The notes: generated by a model not told the origin, from the sequence alone. A stretch of 64,000 bases of DNA from Paramarasmius palmivorus (GCA_037176845.1 JAYKXP010000194.1:1-64000); one strand, 5' to 3'. Shown: positions 1 to 12,503, counted from the stretch's first letter. Translations and numbers: made by a program.

Positions 1-1990
1 CCCTCCCTGAACTGATCTACTCACTGGGAAACGTGTTCAATAAACGCACCATTCATGGTAAGCCCAAAACACCACTTACAAACACAATCTAACAAGGCAA
101 AAGATCTGCGATTCGCCAAGATCAAAGGAGATGCTTCCACGGTTCACTTCCAAGGCACCCTAGACGAAGTCTGCAAACATATCTCAATGGCCAATGATAT
201 TCCTTTGAACACACTGTCCCTTCCCAGCGACACCTGCCGAGGGCTGAGCATGGAGGGGCTCTCAACAGATGAAATGGCGACCAGGTACTTGTCCGACGAC
301 GATGAACCACAACCCCAATTCTCAACACTCAGGTATTGGTCATTACTCACCGCACCGCACGCCTACCACCGCTTCCACATCGATGTGTCGGGCCTAAGCA
401 CGTGTATCAGTTGCGTATCTGGCAAAAAGATAATCTTCATCCTCGTCCCGCAAAACCCCGCCGAGTATCGCACTGTTGGAACAAGAGCTTACCTCGATTA
501 CCTTGAGTTAAATGGCAAAAACAATTACGGCTGGCTGACAACCAGCATCGTCTTATACGCCAGCGACAGCATGTAAGTCCTTCTTACCCTATCAATCAAA
601 CCTCCCTAAACCACCACACAGTATCATGCCTCCATGCACACCCCACTACGTTGTCACTCCAGAACACGCCGTTTGTCATGGTCAATTCTTCCTATCAACC
701 TCCACAATCCGTCGCTCGTGTTGGGGCATGCTGCACCTTCTGCATCATGAGCACGACCTCACGGACACCACCGTCTCCTGCACCCCGATTCTATTCGCGC
801 GCATTATGATTTATTGGAAGCTCATGATAGTCAACCAAGAAACATTAACCCGTTGTTTGACCCCTGTAACTCCTTACCAAGTGCCAAACGTCTTCTGTAT
901 GACTGGTATCATCAATGTTCTATCACTCCTGAACCTCATTGAATTTCAACGAACGCTTTGGCGCGATACATATCGCGGTATCGATCCTTCCACAGAAGTC
1001 ACTGATCTCTACAACCAGGCCAAAGACTGTGGGCGCGAGATCTTGGAATGGATCACAGAGAATGTCACAATCACAGTGCACAAGGTCGACAAGGCTGGGA
1101 ACACTTGGAACACGAAGCCGGTAGAAACGTCCACACGGGGTCCGATCGTCGTCGACATCCAAGACATGAGACGCTCCTACCTGGTCCAGCAGGCGGCTAC
1201 GCTCTACTTCCAGGCTGATGACCTAGCGGATGAGGAGGAATTGTTGAACGAACCCACTGCGCGCGAGATCTTATACACGCTCTACGATGTCCTAGATCCA
1301 AGTGACATCACTGCACTCAACGCTGCGATCCAGATTTCCAAGGATGGAACCATTGATGAAAACGCACCCCTCTATTTCAGAACAAACTCCCTATTCCCCT
1401 TCACATCACATTGCACATCCTCATATAGCTGGCAACATCAGTGTTTTCGCAGCTTGTTCGGCTACATCGTCAAACCAAAAGACACTGACAAACCTCTATT
1501 CGAGGACATCGATCATCTCTCCTTCATTTCGATGGTCACCAACCCCAAAAGCGACCTTGGCCAAAAAGAGTGGTACACCCCTCCGCAATCGGCCAGATTA
1601 GTCCATCACGATGACAAAGTAGTCCTCGACGAGAAGGAAAATGATGCACACCCTGCCCACAGTCCAACCGAAGAGGACGAACACTACGAAGCTGACGGTG
1701 CCAAGGACGCAGCCGTTTGCAAAGACTCGCAGGCACCAGCCCAAGAAGAAGCTACAGCTCAGCAAAGTAGTGACGATGACATGGACACGGACGAGCCGCA
1801 GGAAGCACCCGACAACGACAACGACAACGGCTACATCCCAACCACGACCAACAAAAAGCGTGGACGCAACACCATTGTCGAAAGCGAAGACTCCGATTCC
1901 GAACAGTCCCAAGCACCTCGCAGTCAGCATTCTTCAGGAGCAGGAGTGAAGATCAAAGTTCCGCCGCCAAGGAAACGTACACGGAATTGA
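1..1990 (+). CDS. JmjC-domain-like protein, copy 1 (5' end outside window)
   Basis: Seen: three exons can be joined in frame: about 3-57, 104-572 and 622-1990, with introns 58-103 (GTAAGC...AAAG, CTAAC branch-like site) and 573-621 (GTAAGT...ACAG). The joined protein has FHIDVSG followed by a beta-strand-like KKIIFILVP, then after the second intron PPCTPHYV and GQFFLSTSTI. This layout (HxD, G.K....P, then a late His in TPH) matches the iron/2-oxoglutarate site of JmjC proteins that are expanded in mushrooms. The C-terminal third is acidic and low-complexity and ends in a basic KKRGR...RKRTR tail, a plausible nuclear signal. Inferred: a nuclear JmjC-type oxygenase or a non-enzymatic relative. 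The gene starts upstream of the window. The protein family is fairly sure; substrate and activity are unknown. Confidence 0.6.
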
Positions 1991-2269
1991 ATGGACATTT
2001 ATTTGCAATCAGTAGAATTCGTATCTCACACCGCACATGTAAATCCATAGCTATACTTTACAACATTCTTATGTCGCATATCAAATCCAGCCAGACAACA
2101 CCAGCGACCATGCCCACCTTCTCCCGTTAGATGCCCAAAAATCACATGGCAATCCAATCACGACACGTCACAATCATGAAGTGTCACAGTTGCTTCTTTC
2201 ACCCCAACCAACATCTCCCGTTCTACGACTTCCTACTCAGGTAGGAAGCCCCCACAACCTTAGCTCTGG

Positions 2270-2276
2270 TATAAAA
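2270..2276 (+). promoter_or_regulatory. TATA box candidate for JmjC copy 2
   Basis: A TATAAAA motif lies about 27-33 bp upstream of the ATG at 2303, which has a strong start context (GCCATGG). The spacing implies a very short leader. Call based on position and motif only. Confidence 0.35.
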
Positions 2277-2302
2277 GATCGTTGCTCTACTTAGGTAGGG
2301 CC

Positions 2303-5300
2303 ATGGGATCCCGTCAGGCGTTTCTGCCAATCGGGCCTTCAACGGAAACACCCCAAACAGTCATCAAGCTACCTCAAGAATGGCAAGACATCACACGATT
2401 CCCGTGGTACTCAAACACCCTCACAAAAACTAGTCTGACGGAAATCCAGGAAGACCTGCCAGAAGAGTTTAAAGTGCGTAATACCCCTTAACTATCCAAC
2501 ACGCAATCTAAATGTTTCATCCTCACAGAATGCACTCATGAAATGGCTTATTCACACCAGCCGTTGGGTCTCGTTATCACACACCTCCAACACCATCAAT
2601 CTCGTTCAAAAACTCAAAAACGACATACGTCAACACAATGTTGGGCAAAACTTGTCCACCCATGGAATAATGTTGTATCTTCTAATTGACCGCCTCGCAT
2701 CGACGTGCAATACAACCAAACCTGCACCCACCCTCGTTTCGCTATGCACCCGATATGAACCACATGAACAGGTATGTAGACCACGTCAACACGAAAACTA
2801 GATGCTAAAGAACAACATTCCAGTTCCATATAACTGCCCTGGTGAACTGGCCCGCCATTCTCACTGCTTGCCGCACGGCTCAGGCCCAAGAGAAATCCCA
2901 ACCTCCCAGCAATCCGACTCAAATCAATGAAGATCAAGGATTAACTCCCATCACTCGACGTCTCACAGTGATCAAACGTCGCCAAACACGTCTCTCGTAT
3001 GCTCAAGTACTCCAAAATCTTGACCACGTTGCCCTATACTTGATGGTTCTCAAACACGTAAATATTCAACACCTTGTCCTTTTGCAAAACTCACTCCACA
3101 TCCAGGCACCGAACTATCCATCCCCCACAGACAATGCTGACGAAATACTCAAGGGTCTCTCCATCGAAGACTGTCAAGTTGTCAAGAACCACGTTTGTAA
3201 AAACACACCCTATTGGCACAATCCGCTATACTTCTCACTTGCCATCACCCCTCTCATTCTGCTGTTGGGAATCAAATTCCACCAGCCACTTCGATACCAT
3301 ATGACTGCGGTAAGCCCAATCGAATCTGCAATCCGGTCATCCAGTCATTGAGTAAATTACAGGCATGGTTGACCCTGGGTAACGCTCGATCCCCCCCCCT
3401 ACACCCCATCAGCCAGTCGATGACAGTTTACTCTGTGACTTCCTCGGAGTTGACCAGCTACCCGACCCCCCAGCAGCAACGCCAAAAGAACAAGAGCTGT
3501 ACGACGCCATCCTCGAGCTGCCAGAACGCACAACCACAGCTGAGCAGCAACAACGTCTTGCGGAAGCGGTGACCAAAGCAAAGGAAGCTCGCATAGCCGC
3601 TTTGGACGTGCGTAAGCTAAAGCTTGAGAAGCGTGCCTCCGACGACCAACGTTTCTTTGACAAAAACCGACCTTTGCGCCAAGCACTGGCAGCAGATTTT
3701 CTACGACGTACAACACCCAGCGAGACCTTACAGACTCAGTTGCCAACCAATAATCCAGTCAGTAAATCTATATTCATCCTCCCCCCCAAACTAATCCCCA
3801 CTATCAAGTACTTTCACTCCACTCCGTATACCATTTACACCTCAGCCACACCACCTGTCAAGGCACAGGGAAGATTCCGGTCCATTATCTCCAATATTCA
3901 ACAAGAGGTTACCGAACTATTTAACAAAGTCGCAGACTACGATACCCTCAACTCCCATCATAACGCAAACCACCCCTCCACATACGCACTAGGCGTCCAC
4001 AGGATACCATGTCACCAATACCTGTCCACCGTGACATCCCTGAAGCACCACGTTTTCCGGGAAAAGATCTTCCACATCCTCGCATACCCAATCGACGGAA
4101 GACCAATCGCCGAAGTGCTGTTGTCCCTTGGCCATCCAACACAACAACTCAACGTCAGAGGTTAGTTCATAAATAACCCAAGTTTGGACGATCCATTCAA
4201 CATCTCCCCCCCTCAGATTATCGGCAACCCAACGCGCATGGAGAGCCCACACATCACCTGATAGATCTGGAAACCTTGTCGGCAATTGCCACCCAGAACT
4301 TCCGTGTCGATGAACCAAACCCCATAGCTGCCACGATACCCACCAACACAAGCAACAGCATCCCCCTCACCGGCCTATCCACGGACAGTCACGTTCAACT
4401 CCAGCCTTCCTCGATCCCATCAATGATATCAACACCAGAAAGATCCTGGTCTGATTTCAGCACCAGCCACGTCTACAACAGGTTACAGTTACCTACATCC
4501 GGGTTATGCCGATCTGTTCAGTGTGCCTACAGCTCCCGCATATTTTTCATCTTGGTACCCACCAATGCCACAGACACCCGCACTCCCAGTCATAGATCAT
4601 ACATGACCGATCTCGCACGCGACGGCACAAACACGTTCGGGTGGGTCCTGTCGCATGTCGTGCTTAACCCTGGTGACTCATTGTAAGTACAAAAGTCGAT
4701 CCCATCACGGTAAACCATCTAACTTTTGTGCGAAGATTACTCCCACCACTCACTCCATATTACGAGGTGGTACTCGAAACCTCGCTCACCCACACCGACC
4801 ACTTCATCGTGACAGCGACAATCCGTTGAAGCTGTTGGTCCGTCATCCACGCCTTGCATCATCAAGAGGACTACGACTCAGTCTCGCTATACAGTACCCG
4901 TGTAGCCCTTGCCGAGATCCTTTTGTACTGGAAGAACATCATTTGCGACACTAACCACCTGGACACAACCTCCAAATGTGTTACTTCCTACCACATCCCC
5001 CACCCCTATACAATGACAGGAATCCTCGATATCTTGTCACTCATCAACATTACAGAGATGGGCAGTACCCTATGGCTGGACACGTACTGCGGAGTCACAC
5101 ATGCTCCTGAACTCATATCCCTATACGTTCGGGCCAAGGATGCAGGCGAGGCCCTAGTGGCTTGGATAGCGAACAACTGCACGATCACACTCCAAAAACC
5201 CACCGACAGGAGTGGCAATCAAGAAGTTATGACGCCCGACAGACAAGTTATCATCGCTGATATCAACGATATCCGCCAGTCGTACATAATACAACAAGCC

Positions 5301-5494
5301 ATGACCCTCATACGCCAGGCTTCTGACGAGGTCCCAGAACACAGCATCACACTCTCTCCGCATCATTGGGAGGTGGAGACAATGCTACGCAAGAACCTCC
5401 ACGCACCTCATCTCACCGTATTACACCACTTGAAGGAATTCGCTCAGTCCCAATCCAACAATGTCTTCTACACTACCTGTGACTCCTTGTTTCC
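2303..5494 (+). pseudogene. JmjC-domain-like protein, copy 2, decayed and truncated
   Basis: Exons join in frame: 2303-2473, 2529-2771, 2824-3309, 3413-4160, 4217-4682 and 4736 onward, all with GT-AG introns; exon 4 may hold one more intron near 3759-3844. Exons 5-6 parallel copy 1 through the JmjC-like core and the following helical region (for example TMTGILDILSLI versus CMTGIINVLSLL). Three breaks are visible. Where copy 1 has FHIDVSG this copy has RLQLPTSG, so HxD is gone. TPH has become TPY. An in-frame TGA at 4827-4829 replaces an Arg codon of copy 1. Similarity to copy 1 stops at about 5494, after DSLFP, where Ty3/gypsy sequence starts. The upstream exons show what the missing 5' part of copy 1 probably looked like. 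Very likely non-functional. Confidence 0.65.
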
Positions 5495-5679
5495 AGAAGC
5501 TAAGAAAGGAACCTGCCTTGCTCTCTAATATCACGCTAGTACTAAAGTTCTTGAGCGCCTTTGATGCTAGATTCCATGAGTGAATCATGGACCGTCTAGA
5601 ATGTAAGCGAGGAGATAAATATGAGGCGAACCAGGAAGATAGCTGACAGATTGATGACCCGTATACTCTAGATGAGGTT

Positions 5680-6306
5680 ATGCAAACTGCGATATCGATC
5701 TGTACCTCTAAGGTTGGTGCACTCTATGGACAGCTTCCTAGAGTTAGCTTTAATGATGTGAAGGCTGAAGAAGTTGACGAAGACTATGGCCGACATGCAC
5801 CGACTCCTGCACCTGCAATTCTAAAGAGAGAATCCATTAAGACGGAGCCTAGAGATGACGAGTGGGGCCTGAAGATTTCATCTTCAGTAGATAAACACTC
5901 TGTCGACATTGCAGAGATTAAGGAGATGACTAGGACATTAAGCAATGCTGTCCAAGAGTCTATAAAGCGTCAAGAGTGAGTTGACATAGAGCACAAGGCT
6001 TTATGGAACTTAGTCACAGCTGGGAATCAACTAGCGACCGCTCATGCGCCGACCTATTCTCAGGCAAGACCTCTAACTCCCTCTAGCTCAACTATGGGCA
6101 TGGCTAGCAAGACAGGGACAGCAATGGTTGGCCAACCGCTACGTAGAGAATGCTTTATGTGCAAGAAGCCAGATCATTTTATTAATGACTGTCCTGCCCA
6201 AGTGAAATTTAGAGAATTGAAGTGGCTAAAGGAAGGTCCTGAAGGAGGATGTCTAGTGATGTACGACGGATCTAGACTACCTTCTCTTGCACCTGGAGAC
6301 ACTTGA
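5680..6306 (+). pseudogene. gypsy gag remnant with CCHC zinc knuckle
   Basis: Two reading-frame blocks (5680-5979 and 6094-6306) separated by a TGA at 5977-5979 encode an acidic region followed by a basic stretch and a CX2CX4HX4C knuckle (CFMCKKPDHFINDC) at about 6151-6192. This knuckle is the nucleic-acid-binding signature of retroviral-type Gag. The frame stays open after the stop, so the break looks like point decay, not a domain boundary. It lies directly upstream of the protease-like region. Confidence 0.75.
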
Positions 6307-6684
6307 TCTCGAAAAGAAATCATTGAGGAAATAGCTGTTCGCAGAAAGTGGCCTGGATAGGAAGGATACCATCCAGACAGTTATCTCTTCAATATAGATG
6401 AAGTCCCAACTCAAGAGTTTGAAGATCTAGTGATCGACTCTGAGGAGGAAGAAGATGATAGAGCTGTAAAAATAGCACAAGCATGGGCTTTGATAGCTGA
6501 GGAGAAGGCTAGACAATCTACGTGTCAAGCTGCATCCTTAGGTTCAAAAAACTAGTCATTCCAAGGATAGGTACTGGTGGAAAAGCAAAGAAGGCTTCTA
6601 TACCCCTGCCAGACCTTGAGGAACTCCTAAACGGAGCTAGCTGTAGAATGCGGTGAAGCTATACCAGAGGAGAGTCAAGAGATT

Positions 6685-7407
6685 TTGACTGGAGATGTGT
6701 ATGTTGTGGATGTGGATGATTTGCCTATAGAGGACGTGTATGAAGTGCTAGACGAACCAAGGGGAAGTTTACCCAAGGGCACGATCATACACAAGGATCC
6801 GGTTGAGATGTATCAACAAGATCTGTCCCAGGAAGAAAAGAGAAAGATTGTGATTGTAGGACGAAACTCTGATGGTCTTAGAGTCATCTATCCTCGGATA
6901 AATGGCTCCAAAGAAGAGATAGAGAATGTTAAAGACTGCAGTTCACAAATAGTGGTCATGTTTACACTTGTAGCAGTTGGTGTTGGACTTACTTGGGATC
7001 CTGGTACTACTTTGCATATGCAGAGTGCGAATGGACAGCTCAAACGTACCAAGGGACTGGCTAGAAATGTTCCTTTTGAGTTTGGGGAGATTACTGTGTA
7101 CTTACAAGTGCATATAGTTGACGACCCACCATTTCAAGTACTGCTAGAATGTCCATTTGATGTCCTAACATCATCGACCATACAGAACTTTCCGGATGGT
7201 GATCAGTTAGTAACTATTACCTGTCCAAATAGTGGGATGAAGTGTACCATAGGTACTTATCCTAGAGGAGGTGGCAAGAAGGTTCGCACAAGGACAGAAC
7301 CCAAGCTAGAGCCTATAGAACAGAACACTCAAGCTGCAAGTACGTCTAGCGAAACCAATCATGCTAAAGTAGAGTCAGCAAATTTTCAGACACCCTTGAG
7401 GAGATAG
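6685..7407 (+). pseudogene. gypsy retropepsin-like region
   Basis: An open frame of about 240 codons. The segment around 6930-7200 has the layout of a gypsy aspartic protease: an active-site-like strand (KDCSSQIVVM), then MQSANGQLKRTKGLARNVPF, and a late LL..PFDVL strand. The catalytic D-[ST]-G-[SA] triad position reads DCSS, so the Gly of the active-site loop is replaced and proteolytic activity is doubtful. Another block, 7425-7889, carries a linker region before the reverse transcriptase. Confidence 0.6.
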
Positions 7408-7812
7408 TCAAAGACTATGGAGAGGTGGCGCTTAAGATTGCTTGTGATGAAAAGGGAAACTTGTCCATTGAGGGTTACAAGCTTTCAGATGATGGGGTCT
7501 TTGTGAAAGAAGAGCTAGCTGAAGCATTTGTGCTAGCATACGAAAATGATAAAGAAAATGAAAATATAGAATTAAACCAGAATAATCCAGACACCAATGA
7601 TGGTGCTCTACCTAAGAATACTGAGGAATGGCGTACAAAGATGTATAGCCTATGGCATCAAGATCTGAGTACGGATACGTCCACTCTAGATGACAACCAA
7701 CCTCACGCAAAGCCTAAAGACACAAAGGCAACAGAGGACTTAGCTCTAGATTCTGTGTACAAAGCTCTGTGGTACGAAAAACATTTGCCATTTAGAACAA
7801 CAGCGGCATTAA

Positions 7813-10152
7813 TTGCTAACGATGAGTTTGCAAATGCCTGGAAGCCTGTTCATGGTGTACATGCTAAATATTCAGAGTCAAAACAGTGATCTTATGTCTG
7901 AGATGTCAAGTGAAGACACAGATCGAAAGTCTAGAACTCAGAAATTGAAGCCTTATAGTGATATAGACTGGAAGTTACACTTAATGGAAGAACTACACCC
8001 AGGCTACATTCATTATTGGACGAAGATATATGGGCCAACAGTGAGATCTAGACTGCGCAAAGACATTGAGGAGTTCAGTGTAGAATGGTTTAGGGAAAGG
8101 TGCAATGCTCTAGCGCAACAACATGAGCTAGCTACAGCTGCAGTCAAGGAGACCCTTGTAAATGAAGTTGCAGATGTCTATAAAAACAAACCTGTGGCTG
8201 TCAAGGTGAAACCTGTAAAGATGACTTTACCAGCAGAGTTTAGAGTGGAACACAATATCACAGGCAATCCTCTAGCCAAGCTACCTACCCTGCCTACTCA
8301 GTTTCCATCAGAATGGACTCCTGGGGAACGCTATACTGAAGAGAGAAAGGCTATAATAGAGAAGAACCATGCAGGGGACTTTCTATGGCCTGAGGAACAC
8401 AAGTTGTTGCATGAGTTCATGAACATACAGGAAAAAGCTTTCGCTTGGGAAGCATCGGAAGGTGGAACTTTCAAGAGAGAGTTCTTTCCTCCAGTAAAAT
8501 TTCCTGTAGTACCTCATACACCTTGGGTTGAGAAGAATATACCCATACCACCTGGTATATACCAGGAGGTGTGTTGAATTATCAAAGAGAAGATTGATGC
8601 AGGTGTGTATGAGCCATCTAGCTTGTCATACCGGTCAAAATGGTTTTGTGTATTAAAGAAAGATGGCAAGAGCCTTCTACTTGTGCACAGTTTGGAGCCG
8701 CTTAACAAAGTGACTATTCAATATTCTGGAGTACCTCCAGCAACCGCAGAGGTGGCTAGCTCGTTTGCAGGACGATCATGCCTAGGACTCTTAGATATCT
8801 GGATAGGATACGATGAGAGGCTTATAGACGAAGAGTCTAGAGACTTGACAACGTTCCAAACACCATTCGGACCGCATAGACTGGTGAAACTTCCTATGGG
8901 ATGGACAAACTCAGTACCTATATTTCATGACAACGTGACTTATATTCTGCGAGATGAGATACCACATGTCACTAGACCATATATAGACGATGTTCCTATT
9001 GCTGGACCTAAGTCTAGATATGAGATTGATGAGGCACCATACTATGAGATGATCCCAGAAAATAAAGGGATACGACGGTTCGCGTGGGAGCATTTCCAGA
9101 ACGTCAATCGGATCTGTCAACATATGAAGTATGCTGGAGTGACCTTTTCTGGTCCAAAGGTGTATGTATGTGTAGAAGAGGGTGATGTTGTTGGGCATCG
9201 AGTTTCTTTCCACAGGGAGAAGCCAGTCGAGCGTCTAGCCAAAGTCATTTTGTCCTGGGACTCAAAAAACTTTACAGAAAAGAAACATATAAGATCCTTC
9301 CTAGGGACCACAGGACAAATGAGGATGTTTATTCGCGACTATGCTAGAATCACCCGCCCTTTGAATAAAATGGGTAGCATATTGACTCTGTTCAATATGG
9401 GCCCTGAAGAAATAAAGGCAGCTGAGCAAGTTAAGGAAGCTATACACAATACACCTGCTCTAAAGCCTATAGACTACGAAAATGAGTCAGAGATCACGCT
9501 AGCCGTAGATAGGTCTTGGCAAGCAGTCGGATTTTACTTGTATCAGCAAGATCCAGATGATCCCAAGAAGAAAAACTTTAATTGATTCAGATCAATCACG
9601 CTTAACGAAAGAGAAGCTAGATTTTCCCAGCCAAATCGAGAACTATATAGTCTAATGCTAGCTTTGATGGTTACCAAGTACCAAACAATTGGCTGCAGAA
9701 ATCTCGCAGTTGAGACCGACGCTAGCTATATTAAGGGAATGTTGGATAACCCAAGCGCAGGACCGAATGCTACTATCAATCAATGGATTGAAGAGATTAG
9801 AAAATACCACTTCAAGTTGGTACATATCAAAGGCTTAGTGCATGGGCCTGATGGTTTATCTAGACCACCCCCAGGGGGAGAGTCGACGACTAGACCTGAT
9901 ACCAGTGATGTGTCTTATGGCTTAGAGGATGATAGTGAACCTATTACCTTTAGGATGGGAGAGGGAGAAACAGAGTACCCTAGGGACTTCGACTCCTTCA
10001 AATATAACATAGACACTCATGGAGGCTATTATATGTTGCTAGCTGAGTCCACAGAGGACTTTGTACAAGACTTGCAATTGGCTAGAGAAGAGAAAGTGTT
10101 GTTCAATGCTGATACTAAGTTTGAAAAGGCCAATGTAGGCGCATATATATAA
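7813..10152 (+). pseudogene. gypsy reverse transcriptase and RNase H, interrupted by stops
   Basis: The frame runs 7813-8577, resumes at 8578-9585 and again to 10,152. Reverse transcriptase motifs include SRWFCVLKKDGK-like (SKWFCVLKKDGKS), FQTPFGPHRLVKLPMGW, and the catalytic YIDD box at 8980-8991, followed by the FLGTTGQMRMFI thumb motif. RNase H-like sequence follows (VETDASYIKG... HIKGLVHGPDGLSR) at about 9690-9870. TGA at 8575-8577 sits in VC*IIKEKI and TGA at 9583-9585 in NFN*FRSITLN; both fall where this family normally has Arg, so CGA-to-TGA change is the likely cause. Frame is retained across each stop. Confidence 0.8.
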
Positions 10153-10191
10153 ACTTTAGTTGTACCACAGGATTGGACAGATGAGGATGCT

Positions 10192-10590
10192 GTGGAAATG
10201 CCGTATGATGAAGAGCATCGGACTCCACAAGCTAGAGAGATAGATAACCTACTTCCGTTGGTCAGAACTTGGGTGTCGAACCCTGGTGCAGAGTCACTAG
10301 CCGCATTGACTGAAAGGTTGCGGGCTAGACTGGCAAAACACGCAGCAAAATTCTTTCTAGACAACGAGGGACGGCTATACCGAAGAGATTTTGAAGACAC
10401 TGGTCAGCATAGACTTGTAGTTGAGAAAGATAGATGTGTATGGATGATGCAGGCTTCACATGACTGTGTTGGACATAAAGGGATGTTTGCAACCAAGGCC
10501 TTGATAGAAAAGCGCTTCTGGTGGCCTGAGATAGACTCTGATGTGGATTGGTTCGTTAAATCCTGTCAGATCTGTCAAGATAGGTGTAAA
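10192..10590 (+). pseudogene. gypsy integrase zinc-binding (H2C2) fragment
   Basis: The frame includes HDCVGHKGMFATKALIEKRF then WWPEIDSDV and SCQICQ, the HX3-4H...CX2C zinc finger that starts gypsy integrases. The expected DDE core does not follow; sequence from about 10,590 is unrelated and pyrimidine-rich. The element was therefore cut here by deletion or recombination. Confidence 0.75.
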
Positions 10591-11021
10591 GCATGCCCTC
10601 GTCACTCAACCTCAATTCCCTTTTCCGAACACTTGTTTTTTTTTTCACCCACTCGTTTCATCTCCAAAATCGTTACCATCAGCGCTGCAAAGATATCCCC
10701 CGTCCCTGTCTGAAGTCGCTCATGTCACTCCTGCGGCACTTTTTCGTTCTCGTCTCCGGTCGACCCCCAGATTGCAGCCTCGGATTGCGGCTATGACTAC
10801 CAACGAGCTACGACTATTGACGTTACCATCCAACAGACTCGACGGGCACAAATCCGGCCGTTGGATTGACCACTGGTAGCCAATGCATGTCCTTGTTGTG
10901 TCCAGGGCGCAGCCTCACTGAAATTTTCAAGGCACAACTAATCAAGCTTCTTCCTCCATCTACTTCATCCATTCTTCAACCTCCACAGTCTCTTCTTGTC
11001 CAACCACCATTCCTCCCTCTC

Positions 11022-11560
11022 ATGGACCTCAAAAGCATCCTCAGTGTCAGTAATCTGCTTACACAACTTGGATTTTCATCAATCTTTCTTCAGAATTCAG
11101 CCCTGGCTCAATCCAAATATGACACCACCAGTCAAAGCTGCTTCTCTACATCAGAGGAGGCTGGCTACATATATTGTTTTCGAGTTCATGATGGAACTGG
11201 TTGATTTCTCTTCAAGATTGGACGAACTTGCAACTGTGAACACTGGGAAAGGAAATGGAGAGGCCATTGCTGGGACATTCTGCAAGAGTGGTACAAAGGT
11301 GTTGCTGTCGACCACTCTCATCGCATTGGTATGTTATCTGCTCCTCCTGAATAATTGTTTATCGCTAACGCTAATTACCGTTACCAGAAAGACTAGTCCA
11401 TCTGAAACTAATAGCGATGGGGTTCGTTTGGCTGCTTGAGTGGTGTCCTACATGCCGTGTCGTTCATGAGGAAATCTTCGAGTTGATTTCACTGGAGGAT
11501 TGGGAGGAACTTGTTCAACTGGTAGTTCTTGCAGTTCGGATGGAAATCGACGGTCATTAG
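11022..11560 (+). pseudogene. GIY-YIG / T5orf172-like domain protein, with a premature TGA
   Basis: Reading from about 11,150, the protein shows GYIYCFRV, then FKIGRTCN, a W.R.C-like stretch, then after a 59-bp intron (11,329-11,387, with a CTAAC branch-like site) ERLVHLKL and CPTCRVVHEEIFEL, ending at TAG 11,558-11,560. This order (GYIY...KIGRT...E.L.H...H.E.F) fits the GIY-YIG-type T5orf172/DUF1766 nuclease-like domain common in mushroom genomes. TGA at 11,202-11,204 lies between GYIY and KIGRT in the same frame, so the domain is interrupted. The start is uncertain: ATG 11,022 is one option, and a longer Ser/Pro-rich leader back to about 10,800 is possible, with a potential intron ending at 11,093. 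Role unknown. Confidence 0.55.
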
Positions 11561-12503
11561 CTAGTGCTTAGGTTGGATATTTCTTGGGTTTAATCAAAAC
11601 ATTGTATTCGCGCATCTTAACTACTTTACGCGTACCTATATACCATATCTTGATATTTTTTGTTGTATCTATAGTAAACTATCTAATCTTGCCGTCTCCC
11701 TCGTGGTGGTCACACCTTGCTTCAATTATCAGACCCCAAGTGGGAGTCTGTCAAATGCCTCAAAGGCAGTTGCGTTGCAACTGCCATGAGGTTTGCATCC
11801 AGTGCAGGTAAATCACAGGAAGGTCCTGCTGATAGTGAAAGAGACTGTATTGGACCTTGGCCTTTGCTGCCTCCTCCTTGCTGGGTAGTTTGACATGGTG
11901 AATTTCACTATCTTCATTGTCACTGACCATCCAGAACCAGATAGCCAGGTTGTTGAGTCTCCACTCTGGTATAACACATCACATGATCAGGGGAACTGTG
12001 ATTTTGAAGACATCAGTGCACATGCAACCCCAGTACAGACATTTCACTGCACTGGAAAAGCCCTGCAGACACTCATGTCAGTCATATTCTACTGCAGTTA
12101 GCAATATAATGCATTGCTCTAAAATAGCCATTGAAAAAGCTCAACCATCTGTTGACATCTATCACCACCACATCTGTTTCTGGGCATTGAATTGGCAAAT
12201 GGTCCTGTATCCATGAGGCAGGATCCTTCTTGGCCTCTCTCTCAAACTTGCCATTGTAGAGATTTTTCTTAAGGATTATTGTGCATAAAGACCTGAAGTA
12301 CAGGCATGTTGAGCTAGGTCAAAGTCAGGAGAAATGTTTGCAAGAGTGAAAAAATGGTACATTTTTTCAAAGCTCAAACAGTACCAAATAAAGACTTTGT
12401 TCTCTGTAAAGTTATACTGAGATTCATACTGGGGAGCATACTGTCATAGATAGTGTTAAAAGAGTTATGGGATCAACAATGTAAGATACAATAATCATTT
12501 AAT
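11561..12503. other. Non-coding stretch
   Basis: No credible gene seen. It contains a small perfect hairpin at 11,765-11,785 (9-bp arms GGCAGTTGC/GCAACTGCC, 3-base loop). The rest is AT-rich sequence with only short frames. Confidence 0.4.

Larger units (their letters stand above)
5494..10590 (+). mobile_element. Ty3/gypsy retrotransposon, decayed and truncated at both ends
   Basis: Gag-type zinc knuckle, retropepsin-like region, reverse transcriptase, RNase H and the integrase zinc-binding domain follow in the Ty3/gypsy order on the plus strand. No flanking long terminal repeats are recognisable. The left end abuts the broken JmjC paralogue. The right end stops inside the integrase zinc-binding domain, at SCQICQ near 10,580, so the integrase catalytic core is missing. 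Several in-frame stops interrupt the polyprotein, for example at 5977-5979, 6304-6306, 8575-8577 and 9583-9585. The CTAG tetranucleotide is strikingly common throughout. Confidence 0.85.

Noticed and set aside
3379..3412. Extra 34-bp intron with a tiny exon at 3363-3378 in JmjC copy 2
   Set aside because: Too short for a normal intron; a single 103-bp intron 3310-3412 keeps the frame and is simpler.
11765..11785. Perfect 9-bp hairpin as a terminator
   Set aside because: Bacterial-type terminators are not expected in a fungal nuclear genome and no gene end fits.
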